From Cinclus cinclus (taxonomy: Eukaryota > Chordata > Aves > Passeriformes > Cinclidae), in assembly GCF_963662255.1 (NCBI RefSeq), contig NC_085071.1, positions 4,118,701-4,182,700 on the forward strand: DNA of 64,000 nt. The letters run 5' to 3'. Numbering within the stretch: the first letter of the stretch is position 1; the number at the start of each line of letters is the position of its first letter. Positions 1-12,700 of the stretch are shown here, piece after piece. Below the pieces are notes generated by a model. The model searched no databases. It was not told the origin of the DNA and saw only the letters and a list, made by a program, of their open reading frames with translations. The position numbers were made by a program, and so were the translations under genes.

Positions 1-802
1 AAAATCTGCCAGAACAGGCAGTTCTGAGCAACGCTGTAATTGCCATGAAATAAATAAACAGCTCTTGCTTATCAGTATCTGAAATAAATTTTGAGAAAAA
101 TAACATTTTAAGATACAGAAGCATATCTCTGTTTTGATAAACACCTCTAGAAGTGGCACATTCCTCCTCCCTCAGGGTCTGTCCTTCCCCACTCGTTGTG
201 TTCCGTATTCATCACCAGAGAGTGAATCTCCTCATAATTTAGATCCTGCAGCCGATAGTTTATGTGCAGCAGCGGCGCAAATGGAAGCTCCACTTTGATT
301 TCCATTATGCATTACCTTGTCTGACTCCCTTTTATTGTGCAGTGGAGTAAATGACCTCCCAGATATTCAGGTTCAGATGTGGATGTGATGGTAAATTTAA
401 GTCCTGAAATTTCCATCCAGTGATAAAATTGTATAATAAAAAAAGAAACACTTTCTTCTGCTAATATCTGCTTTTGGCTGTCACATCAGCGTTATGGCTA
501 GATTGTATTTTGTAATATATCAGCATAGAATCCAATTGTTATGTGCTGGTTTCTCTTTTGAAAATAATATAGCATAGGCTGAAAAATCAGTATATGAGTC
601 GTTCTGCTTTTATTACTATCAGTTTTACATGAGCTTGACACATGATTGTTGGTATCAAATTTGTCGAATATAACATTTAATTAAATATCTTTCCTCTTAG
701 TACTGAACACCACCTTGAATAAAATCACCCATCTCAGATTCGTGCTTGGGAAGGTGCTCTGGGATAGGAACAGACCCTTGGTTGTGTAGTCACACAGACA
801 AG
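1..802. other. AT-rich intergenic sequence, no gene seen
   Basis: This is unique-looking, AT-rich sequence with stop codons in every frame. No exon with flanking splice sites and recognisable protein similarity was found. By gene order it should be part of the interval between GRIK3 and CSF3R. Confidence 0.5.
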
Positions 803-943
803 TGTGGTGGAGTCCTCATCCCTGGAGGTGTCCAAGGAGCTGGATGTGGCACTCAGTGCTCTGGGCTGGTTGACACGGTGGGGATTGATTGCAGGTTGGA
901 CTCAATGGAATTCTTTTCCAACCTAAATGATTCTGGGACTCTG
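803..943 (+). mobile_element. CR1 LINE fragment, 3' end
   Basis: The stretch carries the CR1 3'-end signature: 'ctggaggtgtccaaggag', then 'ggcactcagtgctctggg', 'ggttggactcaatgga', and finally 'ttccaacctaaatgattctg'. It is 5'-truncated, as most avian CR1 copies are, and diverged. The short reading frames across it are fragments without function. Confidence 0.85.
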
Positions 944-3287
944 AATCAACCCCACTGGTGCCAGGGCTGCTCCTGCTCCCACTCCAAACCCCCGAGCCCA
1001 CAGTCAGTGTTATCACAGAGCATCAACAGCGTGTTTGTTGAACACACACCAACGTATGCAGCATTTCTCAGTAGCTTTTGAGGGTTAATTAATTAATGGC
1101 CCTGATGCCTGGGCTTTTTATTAGTGTATAAACAGCGTGGGAGCTGCTCGGTGGGGGCTGCCCGGGAGCCCTTGATGCTGCATTAGAGAGCCCAGAGCTT
1201 TGTTATTACACGGATAAATGTTATCGTGTTCATCTCGTGTAGAAATTTATCCGGTTTATGCTGCAGCCGAGAAACATCAGTCCTGTAAACTCAAGTAATC
1301 TTTCTTCAGAGAACAACTACCCAATTACTAACATTACTTATTGAATTGGTTGCTTTCTCTATTAAACGGGACACGGTGCCAATCAAATCAGATAATTCAG
1401 CCACAAAATCAATGGCACCACATTTACTCAATCAAATACATTGCTCAGTATCTTATATCCATATGAAATTAAAGAGATGGATGTGCCAGTTGCACACCAG
1501 AATTGGGCTTCAGAATTTTGGCACATGCAGGTTAAGAATAAGGAAATCGATGAGCAAGAGAGAATGTATTCGACATCAGTCACTGCTTTTAATACATTAA
1601 TTTCTTCACTAGATTAATCAACTATTGATCATCCTTCAGCTTTCCGAGAAGCCAAGCGTGTGATCTCTGCTGAGCAATCCCTGTCCAAAACCTCTGGACA
1701 CAGGGATGGAGCATCCTGCCCAGCCTCTCCAGAGGCTCACAGGGTGCTGTGGATTAGAGATGTGGCTCTGGAGCAGCACAGTCAGATCCCAGCTGTCCCG
1801 TGTCCTGTGCTGGACCTGGCTTGAACCTGGTTTATTGGTCCATATTTCCTTGGGCCCTTCAGTGGCCCTGGCAGCCTGTGCAGAGCTCTCTGAAGCATTA
1901 AGTTGCCATCTCTATGTTTGGTCCAGCACCCACCTGGAGATTTCTGGTGGCCAGCATAGGGTGAGGGGGCCAGGTTTGCTGCTTCAGTGTTGCTTTAGTG
2001 ATGGCATCACGGCAGGACGTGTCTGTATGCTGTACTGAGAACAGAACCAGGCTCCGTCCTTCTGCAGACGAGCGGAGACTTGATCCTTGCCTCTCCCACT
2101 CCAAAATGAAGTGTTCAGAAACCATCTGAATGGGAAATCAAAGTGCCTGCACATACGGGGAGGGCAAGAAATCATCACTTATTTGTAGGCGAGCAACAAT
2201 TTCTAATCTCAGCTTTGTGAAGGATCTGATTTACACCAGAACTGCTTATCTACGTGCCCTTGCTGACCTCCTGCTTCCCTTTCTCAGCACTGTGCCAACA
2301 ACACAGCTGCTGTTTGTCTCCAAGAAAAGAAAAGAGATGGGAGGGAAAGGAAAAAGACATTATAAAAATACATTGTAAGTTACCAGAATAGAAACAGTCC
2401 AAGCGCTGTGTCCTACTTTAGAACATGCTGATGCAAATAACAGGGAGCAAGTGCTTCAGATTTTAACTGGAGTGGCTTTGTAAGATGCAAATATCCCTCT
2501 TTTGCCCTGAAATCAATTCTACGAGGCTAAGGATTGCCTGGGTTTAAGCAGAAGATAAAATTAATTAGCAAAGCAAGTGGCAGCGCTCGAGCTGGTTTGA
2601 CTGGCCCAGTGTGTTCCACATCAACAGCAACTTTATCAGCCCCAGGGGCCCTGCAGGGTTGTCACAGGGGATGTGACAGCCACAATTGCTGCCATGTGGA
2701 GATTCTGCACCACGCAGCCAGGCAGGTTGTTGGAACAGTGATTGTGCTGTGAACACCTGCTGCCAGCCAAGGGAATTAGGAAATGCCAGGCTCTGGTCAC
2801 ATCCTGGACTAAACCCACACTAAAACCACAGGAGAATTAGAGCAACCTCCTCTCTCTCCTCCCTGGATCCTCATCCATCCTGGGGCAAAAAAATTGTGTC
2901 CAGGAAGAAGTTATCCATCTCCAGTCTAAAACCAGTTCAGGGAAGTTACCTGGCAAAAGGGAACTGTCCCTGAACTCCTTACAGACCTCACCAGGGGCCA
3001 CAGCCTGGCTGCAAAGCCCTGCTCTGCCCTGTAGGACACCAACAAGTACCTGCAGGCAAAGACTTTCCTTCTCTGGCCTTTTACAAAGGTCTGGGCTCGG
3101 CGGGGACTCTGCAGGTGCTGGGGGCCTGCCCATTCATTAATGTCAGAGCTTTGACCCAGCTCCTCAATCGATCTCTCTGAGCACTCATCAATAGCAGCAC
3201 AGTCACACCAGGCCCCTGTGAGGAGAGCAGCAAAATGAACACAGACAGATCTCTAATAATCGCAGCTCCTCTTGGAGGAAACAAAGC
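944..3287. other. Intergenic, no gene seen; AT-rich core at 1080-1300
   Basis: No supported coding exon. The segment around 1080-1300 contains paired homeodomain-type cores (TTAATTAATTAA) and long AT-rich words, and resembles a conserved noncoding element more than decayed repeat. That reading is an inference from composition only. Confidence 0.4.
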
Positions 3288-3400
3288 TTTTTTTTCCTTT
3301 TTTTTCTTTTTTTCTTTTTTTTCTTTTTTTCCTTTTTTTTTTCTTTTTTTTTTCCTTTTTTCTTCTTTTTTTTCTTTTTTTTTTCTTTTTTTTTTTCCCC
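3288..3400. repeat. Pyrimidine-only T-rich tract with C interruptions
   Basis: About 113 bases contain almost only T with single or paired C. The complementary strand is an A-rich purine tract. The lysine-rich frame this creates on the minus strand (and the phenylalanine-rich frame on plus) is low-complexity translation, not a gene. Confidence 0.95.
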
Positions 3401-6400
3401 AAAAGTGGAAGCAATAAGCCCAAAGAAGCGGTTTCCTGATTTCAGCTTTCCTATAGGTTGGGTTTGACTGGGAGAAAAGGCTCCTTTGCAGAGCTCCAGG
3501 ATGGGCAGGCTCCGATTAAATGAGCCCTTTTCTTGGACCTCCACGTGGGATTTTGGGAAGTGAGGTGACTGTGTAAACTAATATTTCGCTATGAAAAACT
3601 AAGGTTGCAATTCCACACTGGAGACAAACTGAGATACACGTCTGATGGGAACTTCTCTATAAAATCTAATCCTCACTTGACTGGGTAAATCATCTTTTGT
3701 TCTCTGTGTATGTGTAAATATCACCAGAAATACTCGGATGGGAGGTCAGAGCACTCAGCAAAGCACAGAGCTGGGACAGACCCGGCTTTGGGAGCAGGAG
3801 GGGGTGGCCACAGGGATTAGCATGGACATCCCCACTTATCCAATCTCATTTCTAAATAGGAACAGAGCTTAAGGATTGCAATTCTGCAGGGAGAACTTCT
3901 CTGCTAATTGCCACAGTTTTGTTCAATTGACTCTTTGGCAAAGTGCCCTGTTCTTATCAAAACAATTAAATCCCAAATATCCACTGCTGATATGAGGATT
4001 TTTTACAGGAATTAGGGCAACAGTGTCACCAGGCAATTCTGATGGCATTCACTGACTGTCCCCCCCTCCCCCCCCCCGCCTCTTCCTGGACTGGAGCCTA
4101 AAACAGGGCTGTCAAACAACCTGTAGAGCAATTTACATCATTGCTGGAAACTTGAAAAAAAAAAAAAATCCAACATGCTCATATGGAATATTCCTGAAGG
4201 GACACAGACACAGGTGACTGAGTAATTTCAACATCCCTGCTGCCAATGTGCAAGTTCTTCTTTGGGTGACACTACCCAAAATATTCTAGTTCAATTATTT
4301 AAAATAAAACTTATTTCTGCAATTTCAGTGACTCAGAAGAAGTGTCTTGGTTTCCAGAGTTGAGGATCATACCCTCTCCCAAGAGAATTGGGTTGTTTGA
4401 GTTACATCAGTTAAGCAAGGACCCATCTCTGGACTCAAACTCTTTCCTCAGGCAGTGCTTATGAAATGCGAGCTTTAACTTTTGGTCAAATTTAACTACT
4501 CACTAGAAATTGGAAGTACTGGCAGAAGAAGAAGAGTGCCAGGACAGATCCAGGATTGCTGGAAGGCGTAAGAGCTTCTTCCATGCAAAACAGAGATTTT
4601 TCTCCTAAAATGCAGCTCCAGTCTCATGCTGATATTGGGCTGCTATTACACAGGATTTGGTAAAAACCAGATTTTTTTGCTTCTGCTGCTTTCATTTGTG
4701 CTGTGCAGAGTACATTTCTTCCTTCTGCTTCTCTAGTTATCCAGGTGTCGGGCTTTAAAAAAGGAATATGCAAGTGATGCCTTACGATTTTAACTTTTAT
4801 AGTTTTCATATATTTGTAATCCTACAACTCTTTAGTGTATAACTCTAAACTCCATACCCAGTGTGAGCTGCTGCTCTCCCGTTTTGGGCAGACACAACAA
4901 TTCCTCTCCAGGCTGGGAATCAAGGACACCTCACTGCCTCAGGCCCTGAGAGATGGAAACAGAAGTGAGTTGGGGGAGCAAACTTGGGGTAAATGACGTC
5001 GTTACCTGAAGTTGTAATTGGAAGATTAACCCCCAAAATACAAATGGACCAAAGTTATAAAAGTGTGAAAACCTGTGACACATTGTCCATTTTGGGTGTA
5101 GTCCCTGGGGGGGCTTTTTCTGCCCTAAATGTACCTGAAGACCCTTTAATAAATAGAACCATTTTTTATTCCGTCAATTTTGTCTGGCCTCTATTTTTAG
5201 GTAGTCCTGAAAAGTCATCACAAGGAGCAGCAATCCCTCTGGCCCTTGGGCTGATGCTCGAGGGTTCAGCAGAGGAGCTGCAGCTCTGACCCTGCACTCA
5301 CCACTGGCCCTCTGTGCCAGGGGCTGCAGGTGCCAGGGGCTGCAGGTGCCACACGTGGATTTGGTGCTCACCCCGGTGCTGTCACCCCCTTGTTCAGCCC
5401 CGGGTTCCCCAGGAGCCTCCTGCTCTGCAGAGCCAGCAGCAGGAGCAATAAGGGTAATAGATAACCTCCAAGGTGCTTCGACAGCTTTTACAATGCTTAA
5501 TGAGGTAAACTAATTGTAAATTGTGGCAAAAACGCGAGACTTAACAATGCTTCAGCTCTTGAAAGGAGTTTAAATACTGAGGAATTGGCTAATGCTTTTA
5601 GGTGTTGGGAAGTAATGGGGAAGCCCCTGAATTCACCCAGACAGGATCCCAGTCTGCCCCGAGCCCCACATCTCATCACCTCACACGGATTCGGTTCCTG
5701 CTGCAAACCAGATGCAAAAATATTTGCTTTTCATTTTGGGGGTTCCAAAATGTCTGTGGCTCCAGAGCAAGAGAAGCGAGTAGCTGCCTCTGCTGGAGCC
5801 AGCAGCACCTGCCCAGCCCTGCCTGTAGCCTCTCCTGCCTGGAGGGTTTGGAATCTCCCTGTCCAGGCACACGGTCCTGACCTGGGACCAGAAGTGCCAC
5901 CAAAATGGGAAGCATCTTCTTCTCTGACTGATCCCAAGGAACAGGAGCCTTTTCTCACTTTCTCTCTTCTGTTGAAATTTAACTGGATGCCTGTCAAATC
6001 ACTGAATGAGAATAAAATCACAGCTAAGAATCCTGAAATCTGGAACAAATTCATGTCATATGTTCTTGCTGAACCACTGATACCCCTCGGTTACACATCA
6101 CCACCCGGGCCCATCTGGGAGACATGAGCAAACTTTTGATATTGTGTGATATGAAATATTCACACTGGCTTTGCAGCAGATGTCAATGGCTGCAGCAGCT
6201 CCTCTGCTCTGGGTTCATTCTTCTGCTTCAGTGAAATTTGCTTCTTTTCCCACAAAATCTGTGAAAGCTGCAGCTGCTGTGATCCTGCAAACAAGGAATA
6301 ACATTCCCTGGCATTTCAATTCAGAGCTGAGTTTGCTTTCCAGCTTTGCTTTCCATATCTGCAGTTTGGTAGAGGAAGTTGTGAGATGTCACCTGCCCAG

Positions 6401-9400
6401 TACAAGTGGTCAGCACTGGCAAAGTGTTCCCAGCCTGGACAGACTGGGAATGCTCCTCCCTTTCCACTGGGAATGTCCTGGTTCTGCAGCAGCTCACTGG
6501 CAGGAGCAGCAGCTCCTGGTAGGAGCTTGGTCTGTAGAGCAACAGGCACTGAGAGAAGGAACAGGGTTCTCAGGGACTTTGGACACACTGGTGCAGACTT
6601 TGTTCCTTCTGTCCTGTTCTGCAGCGTGTCGAGACCTTGTTGTGCCAGCAAAGAGCAGGAATTCATGGAGCTGCTAGTGCACATCTGACCAGAGCCAGCA
6701 CCAGAGGAGCCATGGAGAGTTTTTCCAGCTGCTGTCCTACTTGAGTGGAAATTTAGGCTGATTTTCAGAGAGCTGATGCAGAATCTCTCCCCATGATCTG
6801 ATAGACTTAGTAAGTTTTGCACATTCAAATATTGACCTTTCATAAATCCTTCTCAGCTTCCCACTGGGGCAGCCACTGCTGTGAGGGGAAGCAGGAGCTG
6901 GCAGGGCCTGAGCAAGCTGAATATCATTCTTAAACAGCTCTGAGGTGTTCAGGGGCATAAAACCTTTAAGAGCTGCAAATGGCATTTTTCAACACACTGC
7001 CTCCTTCTCGAAAGGTCAGGTGGGAGTTAAACCAGAGGCTTCTCTTCTCTCCATCTTAATCAGCCATCACAGGCGCTTATCAAATTTCCCTCCTGTCTCC
7101 CAACTCTGATGGAATTGATAACCTGATCTGAATTCTCCCGGAGCTTCTCTGATGGAAGATCAGCTGTGACAGAGCGTGGCAGTGCCACTCATTGCAAGAG
7201 CCACGTGAAATTTGGACGCCACAGCTGGTTCAGCACCCAGGAGTTTCTGCATTTGTTTTGCTTCCTGTACTGGCTGTGATCCTATCCCATTCCATCCAGT
7301 TTTCCAAATCTGCCACAATGACCCCGCTGCCCTTCTCTGAACTGTCACAGGCGCTGGGGACAGGGCACAGAGGTGACCAGGCAAGTCACCATGGTCTGCC
7401 TCTGCCCCTGCAACCGAGAGCTTCATTAACATCCTGCTAATGAGTCACCTCCCAAGCTTCGTCCTTGCCTCCCTCCTCCTTCCCCCTAATTACTCACAGA
7501 CGGCATCACCAGTGACAGTGATGAACCAGATATTTAGATCATCTTTCCAGGAGGGACTTTTCCTGCCTGACTCAAAAACCCGGCAGGTCCTGGCAGCTCC
7601 AAATGCCGGGCACAGGTTTCCACAGACACTGAGCAGGCAGCCCGGGTGTGCAGAACCTGATTCTGCCTCGGCTGTGATCTGAGCATCCTCCCCAAGGAGC
7701 CAGCATCCTTTCCCTGAGAGGCACTTCCAGCTCCTCCACGGGTCCCTGCAGGAGGGGTGAGCCAGAGGCTGCCTGGAGCATCCCCAGGGATGTCTTAGAG
7801 GCATCCCTAGAGGTGTCCCAGAGAAATCCTTGGGGATCTCCCAGAGGAGGCCTCCTGGGGCTGGTAGGAGGAAGAAGGCAGTGAGAACACGACACGGATC
7901 TTCCGTCTGTGCTGTCTGGAAAAAGCTGACTTGAGGGAAAAACAGATTCTTCCCAAGAGAAGAACCACTGCCTTCCTCTCTGCTGAGCTTTCATGAGGTT
8001 GTGCTCATGTGTCCCACTGCAGATCCTCATCACCAGCTCTTCAAGTGCCACAAACCCTCCCTGGCTCCTGTCGCTGCCACCAGGACAGACCTGGCACTGC
8101 CAGCCCTGCCAACAGAGACTGAAACCCCCCAAACCCAGGTCACCACTGACCAGCTCTGCTGTTCCCTCCCTTGCAGATGGAGATGGCAAGGCTCAGAAGC
8201 TTCGGACAAAGCTGCGGCAGGATTCTAAAAAACGCTGCCCTGATTTTTAAAGAAATTTTTAAAACTATTCCATTTTTGAGGTCAAAATCTGGCAAAGATA
8301 TTTAATGTAACTGGTCCACCAGCCACAAATATCCTGAACTACAGAGCTTGTTTCGTAGCGGCAACTATTTGCTGGGAAAGTGTTTGTTAAACAAAAAAAA
8401 ACAAACTAGTGTTCCAGCAAGACAGTCACAGAAATGCTTTATCCAGCCCAGATCCCAAGTTTCTGCAGAGGACAGCGGGACAGCAGCATCTGGGATCAGG
8501 CTGGGTGACCCTGCCTGGCCATATGTGCACTGTCATGAAGGACACTGCACCAAGGACAGATTTCCCTGGTTATCCACACGTCCCTGCCCTTGCCAGGTGG
8601 GGAAAGCATTTGTTATACCTCCTGAAGCTCCCACCTTTGCAGGAAAGTCTTTCCAACTCATGGACATCCTGGCTGTGTTCCTGGGGCAGGATCTGTCGTG
8701 CTGCTCCCCCCGGTCGGTGCCAATCTGCTCCGTTCCTGGGATGCAGCTCCACTTGCTGAAAGCAGATGCCAGGCCCAGATTTCTTCTGCTGCTGAATCTC
8801 AGCTGTAGTTTGGCAGTTCCACGGTGATGTAGTGTTTTCCTCTCTCTCCCTGTCATGCCATCCCTCCTCCGAGGTGAGCTGGCCGCGTTTTCCATCAGCT
8901 GTTAATTCACCCTGATGTTTGCATTCCTCTCTCCTTCCAAAGCATCACAAATCACGCTGCTTCTCCCTCCTGCACACACCCCAGGGGAAAGAGACGCTGC
9001 AGGAAAACATCCTGGGAAAGGAGCTTTGGTTCTCTGCCTGCTCCAAACAGAAATAATTTTAAAATGGGAGAATCTCACATGATGTTAATCAGTTATTTCA
9101 ATATTTGCTGTGCTTGAAGCACTGACTTGCTTTTCAGAGTTTAGAGGGCAGGAAACATCACACGGATTTCGAATGAGGACATTACACACACATACATCCC
9201 TCTCACATCCCCACACACACCCCTCGTATCCCCCAGCTACTGGGGTGTCCCTGTGGTGTCCCCAAGCATCCTGCACCAGGAATCCTTATCCTGGCACATG
9301 GCTGCAATATTTTAAAAGTCAGGGAGTAACATTATGTGTCAGAAATGGTCAAATTAAGTTAATTTGACCTTTAAACTCCATTTTTAATCCCTTTCTTTGG

Positions 9401-9729
9401 CATCTAGCATGATTTGCATTCCGCTATACTGACACTCGGCCTAACAAATGACTTTCTTTCCAAACTGCCTTTGAAGTATCTGAACTTAATGGACTATAAC
9501 ATTTATGAACATCTGAGTTCTTCTCTCAGCAGCTGCACTGGGTTATTGATGATCTAATTGAAATGCTGGCAAATATATCCCAGCAGTACACGGGGAGCAG
9601 CAGCAGGCTCGGCACGACCCCAGAGCCTTGGAAGCGTATGGTTTCCCTGCTATTCATTAGCAGCAGACAGTATATTTTCAGCTATGTTAAAACAACAACA
9701 AAGAGTGGTGTAAAGACACCAGAAGAGAC
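3401..9729. other. Intergenic, no gene seen
   Basis: Mixed unique sequence. It includes short homopolymers (C-rich run near 4063-4078, A13 near 4154) and a small tandem duplication of 'gccaggggctgcaggt' at about 5318-5350. The open frames found here are short, lack splice context and match nothing I know. The 9370-9700 segment is AT-rich and may be a conserved noncoding element. Confidence 0.4.
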
Positions 9730-9764
9730 CAAATAAATAAATAAATAAATAAATAAATAAAAAT
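9730..9764. repeat. (AATA)n microsatellite
   Basis: About eight uninterrupted copies of the tetranucleotide AATA/AAAT. Confidence 0.95.
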
Positions 9765-12700
9765 CCACATGCAGGAAAAAGGCTGATGTGTTTCTCCTAT
9801 GCGGATCCTCCACTTTAGGGATCACACTGGTGATGCAAATTGGGCACCTCTTGGAACCTGGGATTTATTTGCAGCAATAGCCAAGGGCAAGGCAGGTTAT
9901 CCAGGGCATGCTCACCTTCCTGACTGAACAGGTAAAAATACGTGGACCAGCTGAAAACTGGACAACTAGGTAGCAAAATATGGGGGGTTCATTATTGCAT
10001 CCAAAAATCATCACACTTTCTTCTAAGTCCTGTGAAAGGTGATCCAAGTCGGAAATCTCCAAATTGTCCGTGGCAGTCCATGAGCTGCTCCCAGTGCTCC
10101 CCAGAACACAGCTGGCACACACTTCCACCAGGACTTCAACAACGTGAGGTCTGGAAATGCCCATTTCCCTAGTAATGGCTGGAATCCTGTTGCACTCAAT
10201 ATTTATCCAGCAACCAGCTGAGAGCACGCTCTGCTCTCCACTGATTGGCACGTAATTAAGCAAAGGAAAGAAAGTCATAATGTTTAGCAGCAGCAGCACT
10301 TGAGTATTCAACAGTAACAGGAAAGATAGGGATGGTATGCTGCTAAAAATAAAATGGGGAATGGCTTATTAGGAGGTGTAGTGAGTTCCCATGCCGTGAA
10401 TAGCTTCAGGCAGTCCATTCCCTTCCATTTCATTTCATTTGGTAGTCGGGATTTACACCAGGGATAAAAGAGGAAGAAAAAGGATATTGAAAAAGTGGAG
10501 AAAATTTTTGACATGAAAATAAAGATGGGGGGAAATCAAATTTGTATCTTTGAGCAGATGGAGGCTGAGCCATTTCTGGCATTCTCCACACAGCTGGATT
10601 CACTCTCCTCGTCCAGGCTGGCTAAAAGAAGCCAATAAAAATGAAAAATGCAAATGAATTCTCTACACCTTACTGGACACACCGGAATGGAGGGTGCCAC
10701 TCAAAAGGCAATCTCTCCAAAACATTTAAAAACGTTGTGCAATTTATATCTTGTGCTTGACAGAGCATCCAAAAGTAATTTCAGCAGCGTGTCCCGGTGC
10801 CACCGCGCTCCGCCGAGGGTGCCAGTCACTGTGCCGTGCCTGCAGCCCCTCTGGATCATTTCCCTTCCCTCTCCAAGCTGCACAGCTTTAAAATGCAATA
10901 CGAGCTGGCTGCTGGCCTCTCATTTCTGCTGGAAAATCTGGCTGTGCCAGCATGTGTAAGGTCAACAGCACAAAGCCTGCTTATTAACTGGAAATTTGGG
11001 GGATCTGGTGCCAAGAAATATCTTTCAGCCTTTGTGAGAAGGAATAAAGAGGTTTCAGGGCAGTGGTTTGCTACAGAGGAAAATCAGGTTTGAGCATATT
11101 TCATGGTCCAGATTTGCCTCTGTTCCAGGGCACCAGAAGCTGTGTCTTATCCTACCAGGACACTCAATTAGGCCTTTTTAATCCAAGCATAAAGCTCTTC
11201 TGAATCACATTTCACTACCCATGGCATCCCTGTCCCCCAGAGCACGGGGGACAGAGTCCCACGACCCCGTGGCACACTGGGGGTGCAGCACCCCCCTCTC
11301 TGCCTCCCTCCTGGCTGTCCTAACCCCAGATGTTTTGTTGTTTAGGGATAAAAAACCACTTTGGGCTGAGCTGAACAGGAGACATTCCCAGCTGCCTTCA
11401 TGAAAAATCCTGTTTATAGCTGAGCTGGATGGACACTCAGGTTTTCCCACCAGCATTTCCTGCCCCTGCTTTGCCAAGCAGAGATTTACTGTTGAGAAGA
11501 AGCAGTCTAAGCAGGGAGTAGTAGGGGTCTCTTCCCAGTTCTTTCCATTAAGTGGAAATGCACAGCGAGATTTTTGAGCATGAGAAATTTTAGCACACAG
11601 GCTGCAATGCAGGAAGGGATTTAGAGTTATCTAGGAGCTCTTTTCCAACCTTAATGATTCCTTGGTTCCAAGGGCATCCCAAACACAGGAACGTCCTTAG
11701 CTCCACTGAATTCCATGCTGACACTCACCTGCTCAGATTCATATGTGGGTCGTGGTAGTTTTGCTTTTGGGCCAACAGAGTTAAAAGCAAGGAGGTTTGT
11801 AACAAGAGAGACGGGAGAAAATATTTCCACTCATTTACCATTTAACTTTGAAACTGTTTTAGAAAAGGCTCTGCAGGTGCTCATGACCTGGTGGATTCTG
11901 AGGAACCAAACCCACCTTGGTTTGTCCATCCCCAGCTCTGTTTCCAGGGAGAAGCAGAGCCAGTGTCAAACCTCAGGTTTCTCTGTGCTCACGTTCCAGA
12001 TCCAGATGGAGCAGCAGCAAGACAGAACAGCAGTTTTTTTTTTTCTCTGGCACTCACTGTGTGAGCAGTTCTTAAAGGCTAAAAATGCCTCCTTTTTTTT
12101 TTTTTCAACTTTCATCATTTTTAACCTTGAAACCTCTGGTCCTGTTGTGGTGTGATTTGGAGAATGGACAGTAGTTCACAAATTTAATTTCTCTGGTTCC
12201 CAGCAAAGGGGAGAAAATTTATGCTATTGGTGAAAAGAAAAAATCATTAAAGCAACACTAAGTATTCCACTAATTTCACAAACAGATTTTGGATAGAAAA
12301 ATGAGCTTTCCTACTCCTGGCTATTGTAACATGTAAATTCTGCTGATAACACAGCTCCCCTCTCACTGGAGCTGGCAAATGATTTCCTGAGGCTCCTCAC
12401 AGAATATCTGCTTCATTTAAATCTCTTCTCTCTTGCAAACAATGAATACCAGATTCATTCCATGGATTTGTCACTTAAAATTTCTATTAAGAAAGGGAAT
12501 TCTGATTCAAAAGCAGAGTTTGGGACCAGTTAGCACAAGCTGTGACAGTGCTCCAATGGTTCTGTTGTCACACTAAGCAGATACGGAGACTCCAGGCAAT
12601 AATGAGCTTTCCTTTGTCAGAACAGACAGAGCCTGGAAACAATGGAACCTCTGATTTGGGATTTGGAAGCATTTGGGCTGGGAAATGAGCACGCTGGAGA

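Noticed and set aside
3203..3544. Lysine-rich minus-strand frame
   Set aside because: It is translation of the T-rich tract complement.
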